From the NCBI GenBank assembly GCA_963848495.1, contig CAWKDV010000004.1:620001-684000 (forward strand): a stretch of 64,000 bases of DNA, in the 5' to 3' direction. The notes beneath the pieces were generated by a model. That model was not told the origin of the DNA. It worked only from the letters and a program-made list of their open reading frames with translations, and made no database searches. The translations under genes and the position numbers were made by a program. Below are positions 34,761 to 43,543 of the stretch, piece by piece; position 1 is the first letter of the stretch; every line of letters begins with the position of its first letter. The stretch comes from JAICJR01 sp963848495 (GTDB lineage: Bacteria; Actinomycetota; Thermoleophilia; Solirubrobacterales; Thermoleophilaceae).

Positions 34761-36245
34761 ATGGGAATCGGGACGGCACTCCTCAGCGTCGTAAGCGCCT
34801 TGGTGCTTGCGCCGGCCTCCGCCACCGCCGCGCCGGCGGTCAACCTCCCGGTGCCCAACGACATCCAGGACATGGCCTATGGCGCAGGCCACGTCGTGTG
34901 GGCGACGAGCAAGGGCCATGGCCCGGTCCTCATCCACGAGGAGCACGCCGGCGCGCCCACGACGGTCATCGCGACGATCCAGCGCGCCCACCCCTCGAGC
35001 GCGGACCTCCAGACGCAGGTCGTCGCCAACGCGACCGGCTACCTGCTCACGGCCCGCGACGGCCGGAGCGTCGACACCGGCGAGTGCGGCTGCGACTACG
35101 ACGTCAGCCAGGGCGAGCTCGTCGTCCGCGGCGGCTGGGACGGGTCCGCGCACGATGTCGTCCGCTGCATCCCGGCGAGCTCGAACGGCGACCAGCAGCC
35201 GCTGCTCGAGGCCGCCGCCGGCGCGAGCGGCTTCGCGTTCGACGGCGCCCAGTGCGGAACGAGCGCGTCGGTGGACACCGTCGCCGCCGACGGCACCGTC
35301 ACGCCCATCCCGGGCTTGAGGCTCGACCTATATCCCCGCCTCTCCTACGCCGAGCCGTTCCTCGCCGTCGAGGCAGCGTTCGTGAGCGCCATGGACCAGA
35401 CGAACCTGCACTTGATCGACACCACGCACGGGACCGAGCGCGTCCTCCCGTACGCCAAGGAGACGAGCGGCGGTGCCTTCCACGTGCTCTCCGACGGCTC
35501 GCTGGTGATCGGCCCCGGCGTGTACTCCGGTGTGCCGCGGGACATCTACCTGTGGCCGGTTGGCGCGGCGAAGCCGCACGCGATCACGGGCGTGCAGCTG
35601 CCGGACATCGGAACCTTCGTTCCCTGGGGCGGGCGCCTGCTGTTCGCTCCTCGCGGCGATACCGTCGGCGGGCAGCTCGCCACGGGCCTCGTCGGCCTCG
35701 ACGGCACCGGGCTGCTGCCCGTCGGCGCGCCCGGCATGGGCTCCGACCGCAGGCCGATCGCCTTCGACGGCACCGATGCGGCGATCCTGAACCACTCGTG
35801 CAGCGGGCACCAGCAGGTGAGCGTCATCGACGTGACGGACTCGACCGTGCCGGCCACGCCGCTCGGCTGCCCCGTCCAGATCAAGAGCACCAGGGTGACG
35901 TTCGACCGCCACGGTCGAGGGACGCTGAAGGTCGTGTGCCCCAACGGTTGCGACGGACAGTTCGAGATCTACATCCCTGTCACGCCGAAGCAGATCTCCA
36001 CGCGCGAGCTGAACCGCTACGTCGACAAGGTCTTCGACTCGCACCTCGCGAGCGGGCGACTGCGCTACGGAGCCTCGCCGAGCACCGATCGCGTGCCGCT
36101 GACGCTCGTGAAGCCCGCCTTCGCGCTGCTGCGCAAGCACCACCGGAAGATCAAGGTCGTGCCGTTCGTCGGCAATGTCGGCATCGGCATCGGCCCGCAG
36201 GTGCCGCCGCCGGCGCGGCTGATCACGGCGCGGCTGCAGCGCTAG
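34761..36245 (+). CDS. Secreted protein of unknown function, propeller-like
   Basis: 494 residues from ATG 34761. Signal peptide IGTALLSVVSALVLAPASATA. The body has repeated short beta segments (GHVVWATSKGHGPVLIHEE, GGRLLFAPRGDTVGG, RVTFDRHGRGTLKVVCPNGCDGQFEIYIP), suggesting a beta-propeller followed by a C-terminal domain with KHHRKIKVVPFVGNVGIGIG. Cysteine pairs (GECGCDYD, CPNGC) suggest disulphides. I do not recognise the family. The frame extends upstream to 34461, but that part overlaps the divergent reductase gene and has no protein character. Confidence 0.65.
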   Translation: MGIGTALLSVVSALVLAPASATAAPAVNLPVPNDIQDMAYGAGHVVWATSKGHGPVLIHEEHAGAPTTVIATIQRAHPSSADLQTQVVANATGYLLTARDGRSVDTGECGCDYDVSQGELVVRGGWDGSAHDVVRCIPASSNGDQQPLLEAAAGASGFAFDGAQCGTSASVDTVAADGTVTPIPGLRLDLYPRLSYAEPFLAVEAAFVSAMDQTNLHLIDTTHGTERVLPYAKETSGGAFHVLSDGSLVIGPGVYSGVPRDIYLWPVGAAKPHAITGVQLPDIGTFVPWGGRLLFAPRGDTVGGQLATGLVGLDGTGLLPVGAPGMGSDRRPIAFDGTDAAILNHSCSGHQQVSVIDVTDSTVPATPLGCPVQIKSTRVTFDRHGRGTLKVVCPNGCDGQFEIYIPVTPKQISTRELNRYVDKVFDSHLASGRLRYGASPSTDRVPLTLVKPAFALLRKHHRKIKVVPFVGNVGIGIGPQVPPPARLITARLQR

Positions 36246-36269
36246 AGGCGAGCGACGTTCCGACGGGAT

Positions 36270-36689
36270 TCAGTAGACGCATACGACCCGAGCCCTGAAC
36301 TCCCCGCCGATGCTCGTCGGATTGTGCGCGTCCACCTCCCACGATTGGGTCCCGTCGCTGCCTGGCACGTTCGAATCGATTTCGATGCCGGGGGTCTTAT
36401 CGAAGCCCCCGCCGGTGGCTGTCGAGCCGGAGGGGCAAGTCGCGAACGCGGAGGCGAGGCCACTCGCGTTGATTTGCACGGAGGAGCCGATCGCGACGGT
36501 CCTGGTGGCGGTTCCCGAAGGTCCCTGCGGGCCGGTGTCGCCCTTGGCGCCGGCATCACCATTGGCTCCCTGCGGGCCGGCGGGTCCGCTGTCGCCCTTG
36601 GGACCCTGCGGTCCGCTGGCGCCGACGGGGCCGCCTTGGTTCCACTTGACCAGTGTGTCGTGTGGGAGGCAGCGCGGCGGCCGAGACAT
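36270..36689 (-). pseudogene. Collagen-like exported protein, C-terminal fragment
   Basis: 139 residues can be read from ATG 36689. About 13 uninterrupted Gly-X-Y triplets (GPVGASGPQGPKGDSGPAGP and on) are preceded by CLPHDTLVKWNQG, the usual entry into this family's collagen stretch. A C-terminal domain follows with ATCPSGSTATGGGFD and a final RARVVCVY. The normal signal peptide and N-terminal domain are missing. The sequence upstream of residue 1 merges into dispersed-repeat copy B. The same frame stays open to 37199, but only by crossing the repeat and an out-of-phase kinase fragment. Confidence 0.6.
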
Positions 36690-36703
36690 TCGTCGCGCTG
36701 AAC

Positions 36704-36766
36704 GAGTCTCTGGGACGCCGGACGCAGGCAGGAGGGCGTCACGTTTGCATCCCGGAGGCGGGAGGC
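36704..36766 (+). repeat. Dispersed repeat, partial copy B
   Basis: Matches the right-hand part of the repeat: TCTCTGGGACGCCGGACGCA, then GGAGGGCGTCACGTTTGCAT and CCCGGAGG. The 12-base direct-repeat unit TTGCATCCCGGA is intact at 36745-36756. It sits precisely between a truncated collagen-like gene and a truncated histidine kinase. Confidence 0.7.
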
Positions 36767-36772
36767 AGCGGC

Positions 36773-37147
36773 TCACGCGGCAGGCGACGCGGCGACGGCT
36801 TTGTCGCGTCGCGGGAGGCGCACGCTGATGTCCAGCCCACCGGTGGGTACGGCGGTTGCGTTCACGGTGCCGCCGTGCACCGCGGCGATCGAGGAGACCA
36901 GGGCGAGCCCTAGCCCGAAGCCTTCGTGGTGCATACGGTCGTCCAGGCGCGTGAACGGCAAGAAGAGCCGTTCGACCTGCTCGGGTGGCACCACCTGGCC
37001 GGTGTTGACCACTCGCACCAGGGACGCGCCGCTGTCGGTGGCCGTCGAGATGGAGACGGTCCCGCCCTTGATGTTGTAGCGCTCGGCGTTGTCGAGCAGG
37101 TTGGCGACGGGAGAGCGCAGAGCCGGTAGCCGGGTGCTGCTTTTCAA
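36773..37147 (-). pseudogene. Histidine kinase ATPase-domain fragment
   Basis: The 124-residue frame contains only the HATPase domain: N-box VANLLDNAERYN, G1 VVNTG, an F-box region (ERLFLPFTRLDDR) and G2 HHEGFGLGLALVSSIAAVHGG, ending DISVRLPRRD. Sensor, HAMP and H-box are missing, and homology begins at about LPALRSPVANLL. No regulator gene is next to it. It resembles the intact kinase at 25766-26848 in subgroup. It is a remnant bounded by repeat copy B at its 3' side. Confidence 0.7.
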
Positions 37148-37241
37148 CGCGGAAGCGCACGCTATCCATGGACAGTCTTGACGACGGCTTCAATGCCATC
37201 GCACGAGTGTCGCTGGGCGCGGGCCGGTACCGCGACGCGGC

Positions 37242-37267
37242 GGGCCGGCGCCCGGGGGCGCCGGCCC
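37242..37267. terminator. Hairpin terminator of the liv operon
   Basis: Eleven-base perfect stem GGGCCGGCGCC / GGCGCCGGCCC with a 4-base loop CGGG, 21 bases past the livK stop. Confidence 0.65.
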
Positions 37268-37287
37268 ACTCAGGTCGAGGGAGGGCG

Positions 37288-38571
37288 TCAGCCGATGTTC
37301 AGGCTGTCGGCGACCTTGCTGCCGTAGTCTGGCGACACGGCCTTGAGGAACCCAGGGACCGTTGGGTCGATCGTCGTGATCAGGCTGCGACGGGTCGGCG
37401 GTCCAGGCTGGGCGTCGTAGCTCACGTTCGGGGCGATGCCACCGAGGTCCACCGTCCCGAGCCGCTCCTTCGCGGCCAGGATCCCATCACGCGTGAGGTC
37501 GCCGTCGGCGATCGCCCGCTTGAGGATGGCGGCCTCGACCTCGCCCTGCGCGTACGCCAGGGTGAAGTAGATGCTGGGCGGCAGCTTGGCGCTGTAGCGG
37601 CTGTGGTCCGCCAGCAGCTGCTGCATCCCCGGCGCTTTCCCCTCACCCCACGGCGCCGCGAACGAGGTCACGATCGCACCCTTCAGCGCCGGGGCGATCG
37701 GCGTCGCCGGCGAGCCGAGGTTGCCGTCCTTGGTGATCAGCTGCTCGAGGAACGAGGGTCCCTGGAGGATCCACTGCGGGTGGAAGCCGAGGGTCGCGGC
37801 GGTTCCGACGATCGGCCCGGTCGCGGACGGCAGGGCGGTGATCACCACTGCCGCGGCGCCGGCCGCCTTGAGCTTCTGCACCTGCGCCGTGAAGGAGGTG
37901 TCGCCGACGTTGAATGCCTGCTCGCCCGCGTCCTGGAAGCCGAGCGTCGACTTCGCGGCCTTGAAGCCTCGCAGGGCGTCCGCTCCGTACTCGTCGTTCT
38001 GGTAGATGATCCCGATCTTGGGCTTCTTCGCACCGCTCTGCGTGTAGTAGTCGAGCGCGTTGGCCACGTCGACGCTGTAGGGCGCCCCGACGGGGGCCAG
38101 CACGGAGTCCACACCCCACGCCGAGTCGAACGAGGCGGGGATGGTCACCAGCTTCTGCTGGTCGAGCTGCGGCTGGATCGCCTTGGTGGTCGGGCTGCCG
38201 AACGAGTTGAGGATGGTGACCGAGCTCTGCAGCTGGTTGTACAGCTGCACGTGCTGCTGGGGCTGGTAGCCGCTGTCCCTGGTGACGAGCTTGACCTTCC
38301 AGCCACCGACCCCACCACGCGCGTTCAGGGCCTGAAAGTAGGCGCTGTGGCCGGCCGCGACCTCGAGCCCGAGCGGCGCGGCCGGGCCGGTCAAGGCGTT
38401 GATGTCGCCGATGCTGATCGTCTTCGTGGCGACGTCCACGCCGGGCCCGGTCTTGAGCTGGCCGTTCCCGCCCCCTTCAGTGGTGTTCTTCGAGCTGCCC
38501 GTTCCGCACGCGCTGACAGCGATGCTGACCAGCGTCACGCCGAGGGCGGCGATGACGGTTGAACGTTTCAC
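37288..38571 (-). CDS. livK: Branched-chain amino acid-type ABC transporter substrate-binding lipoprotein
   Basis: 427 residues from GTG 38571 with GGAGGAGG upstream. Lipoprotein signal with lipobox VSAC (Cys22). Periplasmic-binding fold type I (Peripla_BP_6): ISIGDINALTGPAAPLGLEV, VQLYNQLQSSVTILNSFGSPTTKAIQP, PKIGIIYQNDEYGADALRGFK and TGPIVGTAATLGFHPQWILQG. The ligand may be an amino acid, amide or aromatic acid. The start overlaps the livM stop by 4 bases (GTGA). Last gene of a five-gene import operon transcribed F-G-H-M-K. Confidence 0.92.
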   Translation of the reverse strand: MKRSTVIAALGVTLVSIAVSACGTGSSKNTTEGGGNGQLKTGPGVDVATKTISIGDINALTGPAAPLGLEVAAGHSAYFQALNARGGVGGWKVKLVTRDSGYQPQQHVQLYNQLQSSVTILNSFGSPTTKAIQPQLDQQKLVTIPASFDSAWGVDSVLAPVGAPYSVDVANALDYYTQSGAKKPKIGIIYQNDEYGADALRGFKAAKSTLGFQDAGEQAFNVGDTSFTAQVQKLKAAGAAAVVITALPSATGPIVGTAATLGFHPQWILQGPSFLEQLITKDGNLGSPATPIAPALKGAIVTSFAAPWGEGKAPGMQQLLADHSRYSAKLPPSIYFTLAYAQGEVEAAILKRAIADGDLTRDGILAAKERLGTVDLGGIAPNVSYDAQPGPPTRRSLITTIDPTVPGFLKAVSPDYGSKVADSLNIG

Positions 38572-39662
38572 GGATGTACCTCCTCCGGGTTGTTGATGGG
38601 AATCCGTGAGCCCTGTCCCGCGGCGCGGTCGCCCACGGGTCGACGTGAGAAGAGCGACCCGATGCGATCGGCCAATCCGACGAGCCCTCGCGGCTCCAGC
38701 ACGAGGAAGGCGACGATCAGCAGGCCGTACACGATCGAGGTGAGATCGCCCACCGAGATCCCGCCGCCGGCGCCCTCCGCGGGCACGAACGGCAGGTTCT
38801 TCAAGAGCGACGGGAGCGCGAACACGACGCACGAGCCGAGCAGCGGGCCGGCCGTGGTCCCCATGCCTCCGACGATGATCGCGGCGATGAACTGGATCGA
38901 CATCGCCAGGTCCCACTGGGTGGGTTGCGCGAAGCTCAGATAGGAGGCGTAGAGCGCACCGCTCACCCCGGCGAGCGCGGCCGAGAGTACGAACGCGACC
39001 ACCTTCGTGTGGCCCACGTTCACGCCCATCAGCGCGGCCGGCAGCTCGCGCTCGCGCACGGCCACCATGGCGCGCCCGGCGCGGCTGCGCCGAAGGCTGC
39101 AGACGAACGCGGTGGCCACCGCCAGGATCAGAAGCGCGAGGTAGTAGTAGAGGCCGTCGTGGTCGATCGTCAGGCCGCCGAGCTGGAGACTGTTGCCCGG
39201 CGAGAAGTCGAACGAGCCGATCACGACCGGCGGGAAGGCGCGCCCCTGCGGTCCTCCCGAGATGCCGGACGAGTTGAGCAGCACGTGCTGGCCGATGAAG
39301 ACGAGTCCGAGTGTCACGATCGCCAGGTAGAGGCCGCGCAGGCGCAGCGCCATCGGGCCCACCACGAAGCCGAGCGCGGCGGCCACGAGCGCCGCGGCGG
39401 GGATCCACAGCGCGGCGCTCACGCCGTGGTCGGCGCCCAGCACCGCGCCGGTGTACGCGCCGGCGGCGAGGAAGAAGGCGTGGCCCAGCGAGATCTGACC
39501 CGCGTAGCCGGTGAGCACGTTGAGGCCGGTGGCGCCGATGGCGGCGATCAGGACGAACGTCGCGGTCGTGAGGCTCGACGCGCTGAGCCAGAAGGGCAGC
39601 ACCACGGCGAGCGCCACGAAGGCGAGCAGCGACGAGCGGCGGGTGGCAGAACGCGACAGCAT
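38568..39662 (-). CDS. livM: Branched-chain amino acid-type ABC transporter permease LivM
   Basis: 364 residues from ATG 39662. About ten helices with the LivM signature GLNVLTGYAGQISLGHAFFLAAGAYTGA, the YLAIVTLGLVFI block, and AMVAVRERELPAALMGVNV, which contacts the ATPase. TGATG coupling to livH upstream (one shared base). A short C-terminal tail of about 20 polar residues follows EPRGLVGLADRI. Confidence 0.93.
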   Translation of the reverse strand: MLSRSATRRSSLLAFVALAVVLPFWLSASSLTTATFVLIAAIGATGLNVLTGYAGQISLGHAFFLAAGAYTGAVLGADHGVSAALWIPAAALVAAALGFVVGPMALRLRGLYLAIVTLGLVFIGQHVLLNSSGISGGPQGRAFPPVVIGSFDFSPGNSLQLGGLTIDHDGLYYYLALLILAVATAFVCSLRRSRAGRAMVAVRERELPAALMGVNVGHTKVVAFVLSAALAGVSGALYASYLSFAQPTQWDLAMSIQFIAAIIVGGMGTTAGPLLGSCVVFALPSLLKNLPFVPAEGAGGGISVGDLTSIVYGLLIVAFLVLEPRGLVGLADRIGSLFSRRPVGDRAAGQGSRIPINNPEEVHP

Positions 39663-40549
39663 CAGACCCGCTCCACCGGCCGCGTGCCGAGCAGCCCGTA
39701 CGGCCGCACCAGCAGGATGGCGATCATCAAGACGTACGGCGCGACGGCGTAGAAGTTCGTGCCGAGCCACGACGGCGCGTAGCCGGACGTCATCACCTCG
39801 ACGATCCCGATCAGCAGGCCGCCCACGACCGCCCCGACCGAGGAGGACAGGCCGCCCAGGACCACCGCCGGGAAGGCGCGCAGTGCGGCGTCGCCGAGCG
39901 TCGGGCCGGGGGCGTTGGGGAACCCGGCGAGGAAGAGGCCGCCGAGGGTCGCCAGGCCGCCCGCGAGCGCCCAGGTGAGTCCGTGCACCCGCCGCACCGG
40001 GACGCCGACCGAGAGCGTGGCCTCCTCGTCCGCCGCCGTGGCGCGCATGGCGAGTCCCCAGCGCGTGTAGCGGTCGAAGGCGAAGTAGAGGGCCAGCGCG
40101 GCCCCCGCCACGAGGATGCCCCAGAGCTTCACCGAGGTGACGGTCACCCCGCCCACGTGGAACGACGAGGAGCCCCAGGGATCGCCGAGCAGGCGGGGGT
40201 TGCTGCCGAAGATCGCGTCGATCGCGGCCGAGACGGCGATGCTCGCGCCGATCGTGATCATCACGAGCACGAACGTGTGCTGCCCGACCACGCGCCGGAG
40301 CGCGATCCTGTGGAAGCCGGCGCCGAGCGACCCGAGCGAGCCCATCGCCAGCAGCACCGCAAGGAGGAACGGCAGCCCGAGGTCAACGGCGAACCACGAG
40401 ATCAGGTAGGCGCCGAGCAGCAGCATCGCGCCCTGCGCGAAGTTGATGACGCCGCTGGCGCGGTAGATCACCACGAAGCCGAGCGCCACGAGCGAGTAGC
40501 TGGCCCCCAGCGACACGCCCTCGAACAGAAGCTGCAGGAACTGCGTCAT
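39662..40549 (-). CDS. livH: Branched-chain amino acid-type ABC transporter permease LivH
   Basis: 295 residues, about eight helices. Signature LLFEGVSLGASYSLVALGFVVIYRASGVINFAQGAMLLLGAY, then RWGLAMRATAADEEATLSVGVPVRRV, the ATPase-coupling loop, and FPAVVLGGLSSSVGAVVGGLLIG. It overlaps the livG stop by 4 bases. Confidence 0.93.
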   Translation of the reverse strand: MTQFLQLLFEGVSLGASYSLVALGFVVIYRASGVINFAQGAMLLLGAYLISWFAVDLGLPFLLAVLLAMGSLGSLGAGFHRIALRRVVGQHTFVLVMITIGASIAVSAAIDAIFGSNPRLLGDPWGSSSFHVGGVTVTSVKLWGILVAGAALALYFAFDRYTRWGLAMRATAADEEATLSVGVPVRRVHGLTWALAGGLATLGGLFLAGFPNAPGPTLGDAALRAFPAVVLGGLSSSVGAVVGGLLIGIVEVMTSGYAPSWLGTNFYAVAPYVLMIAILLVRPYGLLGTRPVERV

Positions 40550-41322
40550 GCCGCCACCTCCGGCTCTTCGCCCAGGTACGCGCGGATCACCCGCGGGTCG
40601 CGCTGGATCTCTGGCGGCGTGCCGAGCGCGATCGGCTCGCCGAAGTCGAGTACGAGGATCCGCCGCGCGACCTTCATCACCATGCCCATGTCGTGCTCGA
40701 CGAGCAGCACGGTCAGGTCGCGCTCGGCGTGCGCGCGCCGGATCAGCTCCGCGATCTCCGCGCGCTCGGATGCGTCCATGCCGGCCACCGGCTCGTCGAG
40801 CAGCATCAGCCGCGGCTCCATCGCCAGGCAGCGCGCGAGCTCGACCCGCTTCTGCAGCCCGTACGGGAGCGTGCGCACGGTCAGCCCGTACAGGTGCTCG
40901 ATGTCCACGAAGCGGAGCGCGTCGACCGCGGCGGCGCGGTGCCGGCGCTCTTCGCGGCGGGCCAGGCCCAGCCCGCCGCGGAGCGCGCCGGCCTTCATCA
41001 GGTGGTGGCGGCCGATCATCACGTTCTCGAGCGCCGTCAGCTGGGGGAAGACGCCGAGGTTCTGGAAGCTGCGGGCGATGCCGGCGCTCGCCAGGCGGTG
41101 GGGACTCAGCCGCAGCAGGTCGCGCCCCTGGAAGCTCACGCTGCCGCCGTCCGGCTCGTACACGCGCGAGAGCGCGTTGAAGAGCGAGCTCTTGCCGGCG
41201 CCGTTCGGGCCGATCACCGCGAACAGCTCGCCGTGGGCCACGTCGAAGCTGACGTTGCGAAAGGCCTTCACCGAGCCGAAGCGCAGGCTGAGGTCCCGCA
41301 CCGAGAGCAGGCCGGCGCTCAT
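40546..41322 (-). CDS. livG: ABC transporter ATP-binding protein LivG
   Basis: 258 residues. Walker A GPNGAGKSS, the long LivG-type insert around GIARSFQNLGVFPQLTALENVMIG, signature LPYGLQKRVELARCLAMEPRLMLLDEP (in two blocks) and a C-terminal LDFGEPIALGTPPEIQRDPRVIRAYLG, diagnostic of LivG. It overlaps livH by 4 bases and touches livF. Confidence 0.94.
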   Translation of the reverse strand: MSAGLLSVRDLSLRFGSVKAFRNVSFDVAHGELFAVIGPNGAGKSSLFNALSRVYEPDGGSVSFQGRDLLRLSPHRLASAGIARSFQNLGVFPQLTALENVMIGRHHLMKAGALRGGLGLARREERRHRAAAVDALRFVDIEHLYGLTVRTLPYGLQKRVELARCLAMEPRLMLLDEPVAGMDASERAEIAELIRRAHAERDLTVLLVEHDMGMVMKVARRILVLDFGEPIALGTPPEIQRDPRVIRAYLGEEPEVAA

Positions 41323-42083
41323 CAGCCCGCTAGCTCCTGCTCGAGCTGATCGTGTCCTGACGAGGTGCCGAGATAGGACGCCCGCAGCGTGTCGTCGAGC
41401 ACCAGCCGTTGCGTCGGCGCGTCGGCGCGCAGCCGCCCGCTCTCGAGCAGGTACGCGTGGCCGCTCGCGCGCAGTGCGAGCGTGGTGTTCTGGTCCGACA
41501 CCAGGATCGACGTGCCCGCCGCGTTGATCCGCGCGAGAGCATCGGCGATGCTCTCGACCACGATCGGGGCGAGACCCAGCGAAGGCTCGTCTAGCAGCAG
41601 CAGGCGCGGCTGCGCCATCACGGCGCGCGCGATGGCGAGCATCTGCTGCTCACCGCCGCTGAGGAGACCGGCGCGCTGCCCGAACCGCTCGCGCAGGATC
41701 GGGAACAGGTCGAGCATCTGCTCGCGCACGCTCACCTCGCCGCGCCCGCCGCCGGCGAACGCTCCCAGGCGGAGGTTCTCGCCCACGGTCAGGTCGGCGA
41801 ACACGCGCCGCCCCTCGAGCGACTGTGCGATGCCGCAGGTGACGAGCGACGAGGCGTCGGCGCCGACGATCGAGCGTCCCTCGAAGAGGATGTCGCCCGC
41901 CACGATGCGGCCGCCGTGGTACGCGAGCAGCCCGCCGATGGCGCGCAGCAGGGTGGTCTTGCCAGCGCCGTTGGCGCCGAGCAGCGCGACGGACCCGCCG
42001 GGCGGGATCTGGAGGCTGACGTCGTGGAACGCCAGCACCGCGCCGTACCGAACGCTCAGCTGCTTGACCTCGAGTAGGTTCAT
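41322..42083 (-). CDS. livF: ABC transporter ATP-binding protein LivF
   Basis: 253 residues from ATG 42083, preferred over GTG 42095 because GTGGAGGAG then acts as its ribosome site. Walker A GANGAGKTT, FEGRSIVGADASSLVTCGIAQSLEGRRVFADLTVGENLRLGA (LivF hallmark in two blocks), signature LSGGEQQMLAIARAVMAQPRLLLLDEPSLGLAP. First gene of the liv operon. The divergent PucR regulator is 137 bases away. Confidence 0.94.
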   Translation of the reverse strand: MNLLEVKQLSVRYGAVLAFHDVSLQIPPGGSVALLGANGAGKTTLLRAIGGLLAYHGGRIVAGDILFEGRSIVGADASSLVTCGIAQSLEGRRVFADLTVGENLRLGAFAGGGRGEVSVREQMLDLFPILRERFGQRAGLLSGGEQQMLAIARAVMAQPRLLLLDEPSLGLAPIVVESIADALARINAAGTSILVSDQNTTLALRASGHAYLLESGRLRADAPTQRLVLDDTLRASYLGTSSGHDQLEQELAG

Positions 42084-42175
42084 CTGCTCCTCCACCAGGG
42101 CCGCCGGCGGCGACCGAGGCGGGCAATCTAGGTCCGCCGGGCTCGCGGTCCATCGGCGTGCGTTCCCTAAATTGG

Positions 42176-42205
42176 TTGTGAGCTCGTGACAACGCGGGTT
42201 ACACT
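42176..42205 (+). promoter_or_regulatory. Candidate promoter of the PucR gene
   Basis: TTGTGA (42176-42181) and TACACT (42200-42205), 18 bases apart, resemble -35/-10 boxes. The start would be about 10 bases before the PucR GTG and its GAGGAGGGA. The stretch TTGT...ACAA across 42176-42192 is also a partial dyad. Confidence 0.35.
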
Positions 42206-42220
42206 CGCGCTGAGGAGGGA

Positions 42221-43465
42221 GTGGTGGCGAATACCGCTGTCGATACGCGACGGGCGGCGCTCGAGAAGATCGTCGAGAGCCTCCGCGCGCAGCAGGCCGA
42301 GATCGTGGAGCGCGGCGTCGAGCGCATCCGCACCGAGATTCCGGCGTACGCGAAGATCGCCGACCCTGGGTTCGTCGAAGACGTGCGCGAGCACGTGACG
42401 ATCCACAACGAGGCCCTGCTGCGCAGCCTGGCCGAGCAGCGTCCGCTCGAGCGGGCGGAGCTCGGCTTCATGCGCCCGACCGCGACGCGGCGCGTCGGCC
42501 GGATCCCGCTGGCCGACTTCATGCAGGGCTTCCGTACCTACCTCGAGGTGTTCTGGGACGCGATGCTCGAGGCCGCGACCGACGACGAGTCGCGCGCGGT
42601 CGCGCTCGAGGCAGCCGGCATCGTGATCCGTTACATCAACACCTCCACCACCGAGGCGGCCCAGGTGTACCTGGAGGCCGAGCAGCTGCTCCTGGCGCAG
42701 GGCGACCGCGTCCGGCGCGACCTGCTGGATGACCTCCTGGCCGGGCGCCCGCCGGCTCCCGGACCGAAGCTGATCGCGGCCCACGACGCCGGCCTGCACG
42801 GGGCCGCGCCCAGCATCGTGATCGTCGCGGTGCCGCTCACTCCACCCGCGGACGAGCACAAGCTGCGCGGTCTGGCGCTCGCGCTCGCCCGCGCGGTCGG
42901 CTGCTCGGTCCAGCCGCTGACGGTCAGCCGCCAGGACGAGCTCGTACTGCTGGCGCGCGTGGAGCGCGACGTCGGCGAGCTGGTCGACGGGCTCGTGGCG
43001 GCGCAGGAGCGGCTGGCGGCGGAGGGCTCGGCCCTCGCCATCGGGGTCAGCGCGGTTCAGACCGGGCTCGAGCGCACGGCTCACGCCTACGCCGAGGCCG
43101 AGGCCGCCGTCGAGCGGGTGCGCACGAGCGGCGGCGTGGTGGCCCTGCCGGTGCTGAGCGCGTTCGACTGCCTGACGCTGTTCGGCCGCGACACCGCCCG
43201 CGGCCGCATTCCGGCTAGCGTGCGCCAGTTCGTCGCCGACGACCTGGCCGACGGGCGCATCCTCACGATGACGCTGCTCGAGTACGTCGCCTCCGACTTC
43301 AACGCACGGCTCACGGCGGAGCGCCTGTTCGTCCACCCGAACACCGCGCGCTACCGCCTCGGGAAGATCGAGGAGCGCACGGGCTGCGACCTGCGCCGCG
43401 TCGCCGACGTGCTGGACCTGCTGATCGCGGTCCGCGTCGCCGAGACGGAGCTGGCGAGCGCCTAG
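42221..43465 (+). CDS. PucR/CdaR-type transcriptional regulator
   Basis: 414 residues from GTG 42221 (GTG 42224 is an equal alternative) after GAGGAGGGA. The N-terminal region is all-helical and carries a MQGFRTYLEVFWDAMLEAA block typical of the RsbRD/PucR-linked domain. The middle is a degenerate GGDEF-like region. The C-terminal helix-turn-helix (LTMTLLEYVASDFNARLTAERLFVHPNTARYRLGKIEERTG) is the PucR signature. It probably controls the divergent liv operon and perhaps the acyl-CoA synthetase downstream. Confidence 0.9.
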   Translation: MVANTAVDTRRAALEKIVESLRAQQAEIVERGVERIRTEIPAYAKIADPGFVEDVREHVTIHNEALLRSLAEQRPLERAELGFMRPTATRRVGRIPLADFMQGFRTYLEVFWDAMLEAATDDESRAVALEAAGIVIRYINTSTTEAAQVYLEAEQLLLAQGDRVRRDLLDDLLAGRPPAPGPKLIAAHDAGLHGAAPSIVIVAVPLTPPADEHKLRGLALALARAVGCSVQPLTVSRQDELVLLARVERDVGELVDGLVAAQERLAAEGSALAIGVSAVQTGLERTAHAYAEAEAAVERVRTSGGVVALPVLSAFDCLTLFGRDTARGRIPASVRQFVADDLADGRILTMTLLEYVASDFNARLTAERLFVHPNTARYRLGKIEERTGCDLRRVADVLDLLIAVRVAETELASA

Positions 43466-43478
43466 CCGGTTGTTCACG

Positions 43479-43491
43479 GATCACAGTGATC
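43479..43491. promoter_or_regulatory. Palindrome upstream of acyl-CoA synthetase
   Basis: GATCAC-A-GTGATC, a perfect 13-base palindrome between the PucR stop and the synthetase GTG. It is short and AT-balanced enough for a repressor or CRP-type site; TCTTTGG follows. Operator or minor terminator. Confidence 0.35.
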
Positions 43492-43543
43492 TTTGGAGGG
43501 CTGCGCCAGTGGAAGCTGGCGTGTCCTGCGAGACGCTGGGGCC

